This document shows positions 53,332-64,000 of a stretch of DNA of 64,000 bases, piece by piece. The stretch spans positions 277,742 to 341,741 of the forward strand of contig NZ_BMWE01000009.1 of assembly GCF_014651075.1 (NCBI RefSeq), read 5' to 3'. Within the stretch, counting starts at the first letter, position 1. Each line of letters opens with the position of its first letter. Source of the stretch: Streptomyces djakartensis. GTDB lineage: Bacteria > Actinomycetota > Actinomycetes > Streptomycetales > Streptomycetaceae. The notes under the pieces are model-generated. The model did no database searches. It was given only the letters and a program-made list of their open reading frames with translations, and had not been told where the DNA came from. A program made the position numbers and the translations under genes.

Positions 53332-54012
53332 TCAGTTCTGCGAGGAGAGCGGTGACGTGCTGCCGGTGCCCGGCTCGAGCGCGTCCAGCGCGCGCCGCAA
53401 CCCCGTGAGCTTGCGCTCCAGATGAGCGGCGGTCGCCACGGCGGCGGCGTCCGTCGACTCGTCGTTGAGCTGCTTGGTCAGCGCCTCGGCCTGCTCCTCG
53501 ACGGCCGCGAGCCGCGCGGAGAGCTCCGCCAGCAGACCGGCCGACTCCTTCGCCTCGCCGCCCTCGTCCTTGCCGTTGCCCTCCAACTGGAGCCGCAGCA
53601 GCGACGCCTGCTCACGCAGCTGGCAGTTCTTCATGTACAGCTCGACGAAGACGGAGACCTTCGCGCGCAGCACCCACGGGTCGAACGGCTTGGAGATGTA
53701 ATCGACCGCGCCCGCCGCGTACCCGCGGAAGGTGTGGTGCGGGCCGTGGTTGATCGCCGTGAGGAAGATGATCGGGATGTCCCGGGTCCGCTCCCGCCGC
53801 TTGATGTGCGCGGCCGTCTCGAAGCCGTCCATGCCCGGCATCTGCACGTCCAGCAGGATGACCGCGAAGTCGTCCGTGAGCAGCGCTTTCAGCGCCTCCT
53901 CCCCGGACGATGCCCGCACCAGCGTCTGATCGAGCGCAGAGAGGATCGCCTCCAGCGCCAGCAGATTCTCCGGCCGGTCATCGACCAGGAGGATCTTGGC
54001 CTTCTGCACCAT
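53332..54012 (-). CDS. osaB: Response regulator OsaB
   Basis: A 226-residue regulator with a receiver domain (Asp11/12, phosphoacceptor Asp55 in LLDVQMPGMDG, Lys near 107 in YISKPFD) and a C-terminal coiled coil (about 140-215) instead of a DNA-binding domain. In S. coelicolor OsaB is needed for growth and aerial hyphae after osmotic stress and for control of SigB-related responses. The ATG at 54012 has GAGGAGGG upstream. It lies 307 bp downstream of osaA on the same strand, with room for its own promoter. Confidence 0.9.
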   Translation of the reverse strand: MVQKAKILLVDDRPENLLALEAILSALDQTLVRASSGEEALKALLTDDFAVILLDVQMPGMDGFETAAHIKRRERTRDIPIIFLTAINHGPHHTFRGYAAGAVDYISKPFDPWVLRAKVSVFVELYMKNCQLREQASLLRLQLEGNGKDEGGEAKESAGLLAELSARLAAVEEQAEALTKQLNDESTDAAAVATAAHLERKLTGLRRALDALEPGTGSTSPLSSQN

Positions 54013-54319
54013 GGCCCGCCCTCCTCGCCCCGGCGTGGGGCCTCCCCTGTCCGCAGGACCTGAGGAAACATCGGTGGATGTCGCCCCAGGGGACGACTCC
54101 CTTGCGCCGCCCGTCCTTGTGCCGGTCATCGTAGCCGCACCCCGCCCGTCGCCACACCCTGTCACCGTGATGTCACTGTGCACATAGCAGAAACGCAGCA
54201 GGAGACCAGAAGGTTCCCCGGATCTCGTACTTCTACACGACTATGCGCACTTCGAGTTCGCAACTGCGTGTGAACACCGAACCTTCCCGCCAACGTTGCG
54301 TAATGGCCCACCGTTCCCC
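54013..54319. other. osaA-osaB intergenic region
   Basis: 307 bp without a supportable gene. It must hold the osaB promoter. A possible -10, TACGAT, lies on the minus strand near 54131-54126, without a clear -35. Confidence 0.35.
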
Positions 54320-59785
<5,466 letters not shown>

Positions 59786-60165
59786 TGTGTCCCTCCCGCA
59801 GGGATTCGACCGTCACTGCTGTGTTCGGGTACCACGCTCGCCGTACCGGTTACTACTGCGTATTCTCCCGCCCTGCATACCAGGCCGTGCCCTGGGGGCT
59901 GCTGCCCACCGCACGCGGGAGACACTCAGCCCGCCCGGACTTTCACAAGAAGCTTGCCCAGTGTTTCACCCTGCCCGAACCAGGCCATAACAGTTCGGCA
60001 GCTTCGCACATCGTCCGCACACCCTCCGGACGGAAACACTGCAGACCGGCATCCGCACGGACCGCGAAGGTAAGTAACCTTGCATCCGGCTGTCCAGCCA
60101 CGCCGGTCCGTCCGGCCTGGGCGGTGGCACGAACACGAGCGGGCATCGGAGGGGCGGCCGCACAC
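59786..60165. other. Divergent promoter region of osaA and the SpoIIE-type phosphatase gene
   Basis: 380 bp without a supportable gene. GGGTAC at 59827-59832 resembles a SigB-type -10, but no GNNT element stands at the right distance. No clear repeat or terminator is seen. Confidence 0.35.
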
Positions 60166-62913
60166 ATGACCACCGGACTGATCCCGGGGGACCAGCCCTC
60201 GGAGCCGACGGGCGGCATGCCGCGACAGCGGCGCGAGCCGGCCGGCCCCACAGCCCAGTACATCGAGAACCGGTCGAGGAGTTCTGTGATCACCGCGCGC
60301 GCGGCCGCCAGCTTCGAGCCCGTCGGACGATCTGTCGCGAGCGCCCGCTCCTTCGTCCGCGACACCCTCCAGGGCTGGGGTTTCGCCGACATCGTCGACG
60401 ACGCCGTCGTTCTCACCAGCGAACTGGTGACCAACGCCGTCGTCCACGCGGGCACCTCCGCCGACGTCCTCTGCCTGCGCAGCGACGAGGATGTGCGCAT
60501 CGAGGTGGCCGACCGCTATCCCGAACGCGAGATCCCGCTCCAGGCCACGGCCGTCAACATGGGAAGCCCTGACCGGGAGGGCGGCCGCGGGCTCCAGCTG
60601 TGCGCGGCCCTCGCCGGCCGCTGGGGCGTCGAGTACACCCCCACCCACAAGACCGTCTGGTTCCAACTCGACCTCCCCGCCCGTGCGGTGGGCACCCGAG
60701 CGGCCGGCCCGGCGCTCCCCGCCGACCTCCTCCCCCTCGCCGACGACAGAGTCCGCGTGGCGGTCATCCAGATCGACCGCACCGGCCACATCAGCGCCTG
60801 GAACGAGGACGCCGAGGAGCTCTTCGGCTATCCGGCCGAGCAGGTCACCGGCAAACCCCTGACCGACCTCGCCGCCTGGCCGCACACCCCCGGCACCAGC
60901 ACCGGCATCGCGGAGGCGCTCCAACTCTCCCGCTGGGAGGGCAGTTACGGCATTCGCGCCGCCAACGGCCGTGTCACCCCCGTCTACGCCTCCCACCTGC
61001 GGGTCCGCGACACCGGCGGCGAACCGTCAACCGTGTGCCTCCTGGTACGCGACCACGAACGGGCTGTTCTCCAGACGCCCACGCGCGTCCCCGCCTCCGA
61101 CGCCGCCACCAGCTCCGAGGGCCAGAACACCGACCCCTTCGAGGTGTTCATCGGCTCACCCGCCCCGGACGACCTCGACGGACTCCTCCAGCGCACGGTG
61201 GAACGCGCCCGCGACATGCTCGACGGCGACTCGGCGTTCCTCCTGCTGGCCACCGACGACGAGACGGAGCTGGAGGTCCGCGCCTCCACCGGCCTCCCCT
61301 CGGCCCGCCAGCGCTTCGCCCGCGTCCCCGTCGAGGCGGGTCCCGGCCGCTACGGTTCGGCCCGTATGCCTGCCGTCCACGACGACCTGACGGCGGTTCC
61401 GGGCGCGGTGCCCCTGCTGAACGGCACCGGCATGCGCTCGGTCGTCACGGTCCCGCTGAAGGTCGAGGGCCGCCTCACCGGCTCTCTCGGCGTCGCCGCA
61501 GAGGGGGCCGGCAGATACTCCAACGAGGAGGCCCTGCGCCTGCAGTTCGCCGCCGACCGCATCGCGCTGGCGGTGGAGTCCGCCCGGCTCGGCGAACTCG
61601 AACGCCTGCGCCGAGGCTCGCTGAGCTTCCTGGTCGAGGCCTCCGACCTCCTGGCCGGCACCCTGGACCGCGACCAGACCCTGGCTCTGATGGCCCAGAT
61701 GACGGTCCCGACCCTCGCCACCTGGTGCGCCGTCTACACGATCGCCGACCAGGCCTCCGAGCCGTACCTGTCGTACGTGCTGCACGAGGACGAGGAGCTC
61801 ATCGACGGCATCAAGTCCCTGCTGTCGAAGGTCCCCCCGCCGGACCCGGTGCCCACCCCGGGCGCCCGTGTCTGGACGACCCCCGCCGAGGTCGCCCACC
61901 AGGCGGCCCTGCGCAGTTCCATGCGCAGCCTCGGCCTCAGCGGTGGCCCGACCCGCCAGGTCACGCCCGGCATCGGCCCGACCCTCGCCACGGCCTCCGC
62001 CGTCGGCGGTGAGACGGTCGTCCTCCCGCTGGTGGCCCGTAACCGCGTGATCGGCATGCTGACCCTCGGCAAGCCGACGGACGAGCACTTCCGCCAGGAG
62101 ATCCTGGAACTCGCCGAGGACCTGTCCCGCCGAGCCGCCCTGGCCCTGGACAACGCCCGCCTCTACTCGGAGCGCACGGCGATCAGCCAGTCCCTCCAGC
62201 GCAGCCTCCTGCCCCCGGAACTGCCCATGATCGAGGGGGTCGAGGTCGAGGTCATCTACCGCGCGGCGGGCGAGGGCAACGAGGTCGGCGGCGACTTCTA
62301 CGACGTCTTCCCCATCCGCGACGGCTCCTACGGCTTCGCCATCGGCGACGTCTGCGGTACGGGCCCGAACGCGGCGGCGGTCACGGGCCTGGCCCGCCAC
62401 GCCCTGCGTCTCCTGGCCCGCGAGGGTCTCAGCGGACCGGCGGTCCTGGAACGCCTCAACTCCGCCATCCTCGACGAAGGCGCCCGCAGCCGCTTCCTCA
62501 CCCTCCTGTACGGGGAGATGCGTCCGCAGGACGACGGCAGCGCTGAGCTGAAGGTCGTCTGCGCCGGCCACCCGCTCCCGCTGCGCCTGCGTCAGGACGG
62601 CACGGTCGAACCGGCCGCCGAGCCTCAGCCGCTCCTCGGCGTCATCGACGACCTCGAGTTGTACGAGGAGACGGTCACCCTCGACCCGGGCGACGTCCTG
62701 CTGTGCGTCACGGACGGCGTCACCGAACGCCGTGAGGGCGCCCGCATGCTGGGCGACGACGGCCTCGCCGACGTCCTCACGACGTGCACGGGCCTCACGG
62801 CCGGCGCGGTCGCGGCCCGCATCATGCGCGCGGTGGAACGCTTCGCGTCGGACGCCCCGTCCGACGACATGGCGATCCTGGCGATGCGCGTGCCGGGCCT
62901 CCACAAGGACTAG
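60166..62913 (+). CDS. SpoIIE-family phosphatase with anti-sigma kinase-like, PAS and GAF domains
   Basis: A 915-residue cytoplasmic signalling protein. Residues about 45-190 are an RsbW-like HATPase (SELVTNAVVHAG, then GRGLQLC). A PAS domain (about 200-310; AWNEDAEELFGYPAEQ) and two GAF domains (about 340-680) follow. The C-terminal 220 residues are a PP2C/SpoIIE phosphatase (GNEVGGDFYDVFP, GDVCGTGPNAA, and DDMAILAM at the end). Such proteins act on STAS anti-anti-sigma factors. The ATG at 60166 has GGAGGGG 11 nt upstream. Divergent from osaA. Confidence 0.9.
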   Translation: MTTGLIPGDQPSEPTGGMPRQRREPAGPTAQYIENRSRSSVITARAAASFEPVGRSVASARSFVRDTLQGWGFADIVDDAVVLTSELVTNAVVHAGTSADVLCLRSDEDVRIEVADRYPEREIPLQATAVNMGSPDREGGRGLQLCAALAGRWGVEYTPTHKTVWFQLDLPARAVGTRAAGPALPADLLPLADDRVRVAVIQIDRTGHISAWNEDAEELFGYPAEQVTGKPLTDLAAWPHTPGTSTGIAEALQLSRWEGSYGIRAANGRVTPVYASHLRVRDTGGEPSTVCLLVRDHERAVLQTPTRVPASDAATSSEGQNTDPFEVFIGSPAPDDLDGLLQRTVERARDMLDGDSAFLLLATDDETELEVRASTGLPSARQRFARVPVEAGPGRYGSARMPAVHDDLTAVPGAVPLLNGTGMRSVVTVPLKVEGRLTGSLGVAAEGAGRYSNEEALRLQFAADRIALAVESARLGELERLRRGSLSFLVEASDLLAGTLDRDQTLALMAQMTVPTLATWCAVYTIADQASEPYLSYVLHEDEELIDGIKSLLSKVPPPDPVPTPGARVWTTPAEVAHQAALRSSMRSLGLSGGPTRQVTPGIGPTLATASAVGGETVVLPLVARNRVIGMLTLGKPTDEHFRQEILELAEDLSRRAALALDNARLYSERTAISQSLQRSLLPPELPMIEGVEVEVIYRAAGEGNEVGGDFYDVFPIRDGSYGFAIGDVCGTGPNAAAVTGLARHALRLLAREGLSGPAVLERLNSAILDEGARSRFLTLLYGEMRPQDDGSAELKVVCAGHPLPLRLRQDGTVEPAAEPQPLLGVIDDLELYEETVTLDPGDVLLCVTDGVTERREGARMLGDDGLADVLTTCTGLTAGAVAARIMRAVERFASDAPSDDMAILAMRVPGLHKD

Positions 62914-62922
62914 GACAAGAAG

Positions 62923-62950
62923 AAGGCCCCACCCTTACGGGTGGGGCCTT
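62923..62950. terminator. Bidirectional terminator between phosphatase gene and tRNA-Thr
   Basis: A perfect 12-bp stem, AAGGCCCCACCC at 62923-62934 with 62939-62950, has a 4-nt loop. It ends converging transcripts. Confidence 0.8.
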
Positions 62951-62956
62951 ATCTAC

Positions 62957-63032
62957 TGGAGCCCCCAAGCGGAATCGAACCGCTGACCTTCTCCTTACCA
63001 TGGAGACGCTCTACCGACTGAGCTATAGGGGC
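62957..63032 (-). tRNA. tRNA-Thr (anticodon GGU)
   Basis: A 76-nt cloverleaf on the minus strand. The acceptor stem GCCCCTA pairs with TGGGGGC, the D arm is GCTC/GAGC, the anticodon stem TCTCC/GGAGA encloses ATGGTAA with GGT at 34-36, and the T arm is AGCGG-TTCGAAT-CCGCT. CCA is encoded. It reads ACC and ACU. Confidence 0.97.
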
Positions 63033-63069
63033 CTGTCGCTTGGCGGTTTCCCGCGCGGCAACGGAATAG

Positions 63070-63099
63070 ATCATACCCCGAACAGACCCTTGCTCCCAA
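63070..63099 (-). promoter_or_regulatory. Promoter of tRNA-Thr
   Basis: On the minus strand, TTGGGA (63099-63094) and TATGAT (63075-63070) are 18 bp apart. Transcription would start about 30 nt before the tRNA. TATGAT is unusually AT-rich for this genome. Confidence 0.6.
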
Positions 63100-63104
63100 C
63101 CACG

Positions 63105-63782
63105 TCAGAAGGCGGGCTGCAGCAGCCCTCCGAGGGCATTGCAGGCAGACACGATCCGCTGCATGTCCCGCTTGGTCAGCGTGACGTCCACGGGAAGCGC
63201 GAGTGTCTCGTCGGCAGCCCGCTCCGTCTCCGGAAGGGAGACACACCGCCGGAATTCGGGCAGTCGATGAACCGGCGTCTTCACGGGCACCCGGCAGTCG
63301 ACTCCCTTGGCCCGCACAGCTCGTGCGAACGCGTCCCGGTCCGGCCGCCCATTGCCCGGAACCCGCACGACGTACTGCTGATACGCGTGCCCATCGCCAC
63401 CGCCCGGCGTCCGCACACCCCTCAACTTCGCGTCGAGATAGGCCGCCCGTTCCCTGCGCTGGGCTATCTCGTCATAGGGCGCCTCGGACTCTCCCTGTTC
63501 CAGCACGAGCAGTCCTTGTCGTGCTCCCAGCGCGTGCAGCCGCGGGATGTCGGCGATCCGGCCGAAGCGGTGTACGACAACCACGGCGGCGGTCCGCGGA
63601 GTCAGCGCCGCTTCCACAGCGGCGGGGTCGAGGCAGTAGGTGACAGGATCTATGTCGGCGAACACCGGCATGGCCCCGGCCATGGCAACGGCCTCGGCGA
63701 CCTCGACGTTCCCGAAGGCCGGCACGACGACCTCGTCACCGAGTCCGACACCGGCGGCCCTGAGCATCGCAGCAGTACCCAT
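63105..63782 (-). CDS. Shortened DegT/DnrJ/EryC1-like protein
   Basis: A 225-residue protein of the sugar aminotransferase family, where 370 residues is usual. It begins at the GTAAMLRAAGVGLGDEVVVP segment that normally lies near residue 55, keeps the FADIDPVTYCLDP strand and EQGESEAPYDEIAQRR, and ends with the family C-terminal domain. The segment that should carry the PLP lysine (S-F-x-x-x-K) is absent, so it cannot form the usual Schiff base. It sits between the rRNA operon and tRNA-Thr. The ATG at 63782 is the first that keeps frame. It may be a binding protein or a degraded gene. Confidence 0.75.
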   Translation of the reverse strand: MGTAAMLRAAGVGLGDEVVVPAFGNVEVAEAVAMAGAMPVFADIDPVTYCLDPAAVEAALTPRTAAVVVVHRFGRIADIPRLHALGARQGLLVLEQGESEAPYDEIAQRRERAAYLDAKLRGVRTPGGGDGHAYQQYVVRVPGNGRPDRDAFARAVRAKGVDCRVPVKTPVHRLPEFRRCVSLPETERAADETLALPVDVTLTKRDMQRIVSACNALGGLLQPAF

Positions 63783-63828
63783 ACAGTGGATGCTGATCGC
63801 GCCACATGAACTCCAAGTGACGCGCAAC

Positions 63829-63870
63829 AAAAAAGGGTTGGACCCCAAACCGAAGTTCGGGGTCCAACCC
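63829..63870 (-). terminator. Rho-independent terminator of the rRNA operon
   Basis: On the minus strand, a perfect 12-bp stem (63859-63870 with 63835-63846, GGGTTGGACCCC) has a 12-nt loop and is followed by six T. It lies 10 nt after the 5S gene. Confidence 0.93.
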
Positions 63871-63880
63871 ATTCAATATT

Positions 63881-64000
63881 TGTTCGGCGGCGTCCTACTC
63901 TCCCACAGGGTCCCCCCTGCAGTACCATCGGCGCTGTAAGGCTTAGCTTCCGGGTTCGGAATGTAACCGGGCGTTTCCCCTACGCTATAACCACCGAAAC
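63881..64000 (-). rRNA. rrf: 5S ribosomal RNA
   Basis: 120 nt on the minus strand, beginning GTTTCGGTGGTTATAGC and ending GACGCCGCCGAACA. The conserved ACATTCCGAACCCGGAAG loop B/C region and CAGCGCCGATGGTACTGCA are present. The 5' end lies at or within a base of the window edge; the 23S and 16S genes lie to the right. Confidence 0.96.

Noticed and set aside
59827..59832. GGGTAC as a SigB promoter -10 for the SpoIIE-type phosphatase gene
   Set aside because: No GNNT element at 14-16 bp upstream, and it lies more than 330 bp before the start; kept only as a note.

Overview
The window is chromosomal DNA from a high-GC actinomycete, almost certainly a Streptomyces. Third codon positions are overwhelmingly G or C, several genes use GTG or TTG starts, and the gene order (lexA, a DinG-type helicase, a siderophore-synthetase trio, hflX, rshA, dapF, miaA, miaB, gluRK/gluABCD, recX-recA, lhr, nei, dps, clgR, cinA, pgsA, rimO, ftsK, osaBA) is the conserved Streptomyces core arrangement as I recall it from S. 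coelicolor. It is core rather than laterally acquired DNA. I see no insertion sequence, prophage, integrase or CRISPR array.

Layout. 1-2662 holds the 3' part of lexA and a convergent Fe-S XPD/DinG-like helicase. 2838-7206 is a three-gene NRPS-independent siderophore-type cluster (diaminobutyrate aminotransferase, IucA/IucC synthetase, GNAT acyltransferase). 7491-17075 carries a lipoprotein serine protease, HflX, an M1 peptidase, the RelA/SpoT homologue RshA, DapF, a small membrane protein and MiaA. 17256-20407 has two small basic/Ala-rich proteins (one an MT0933-type antitoxin homologue), an extradiol-dioxygenase-like protein and MiaB. 20408-21027 is a decayed-gene island. 21028-28276 has a MazG-like pyrophosphohydrolase, a TAXI-type binding protein, and the GluR-GluK two-component system divergent from the gluABCD glutamate transporter. 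28462-31317 has an FAD monooxygenase and then a cysteine dioxygenase-rhodanese operon preceded by a cysteine-rich leader peptide. 31360-33441 is recA-recX with two kinds of damage-responsive promoter element. 33489-37933 holds an AI-2E-family membrane protein, a DUF3046 protein, a terpenoid-cyclase-fold protein and the AraC-AzlC-AzlD branched-chain amino-acid export operon. 38176-44780 has Lhr helicase, Nei-type glycosylase and an SDR. 44816-53204 has a small membrane protein, Dps, ClgR, CinA, PgsA, RimO, a RodZ-like protein and FtsK. 53332-62913 is the osmoadaptation pair OsaB/OsaA with a large divergent SpoIIE-type phosphatase. 62957-64000 has tRNA-Thr(GGU), a shortened DegT-like protein and the 5S rRNA ending an rRNA operon that lies beyond the right edge.

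Themes. DNA damage: the DinG-like helicase and recA carry perfect copies of the LexA-independent promoter TTGTCRGTG-N8-TAnnnT (the mycobacterial RecA-NDp/PafBC type). lhr and the MazG-like gene carry close variants, and in all but recA the start codon lies so close to the -10 that the mRNA should be essentially leaderless. Nutrient sensing: glutamate uptake, (p)ppGpp metabolism and cysteine catabolism under a likely translational attenuator. Stress signalling: OsaA with about 12 HAMP-like modules, OsaB, and a protein combining an anti-sigma-factor-kinase-like ATPase with PAS, GAF and PP2C phosphatase domains. Most genes are ordinary core genes. The strongest leads are the shared repair promoters, the cysteine leader peptide, and the minimal siderophore cluster.
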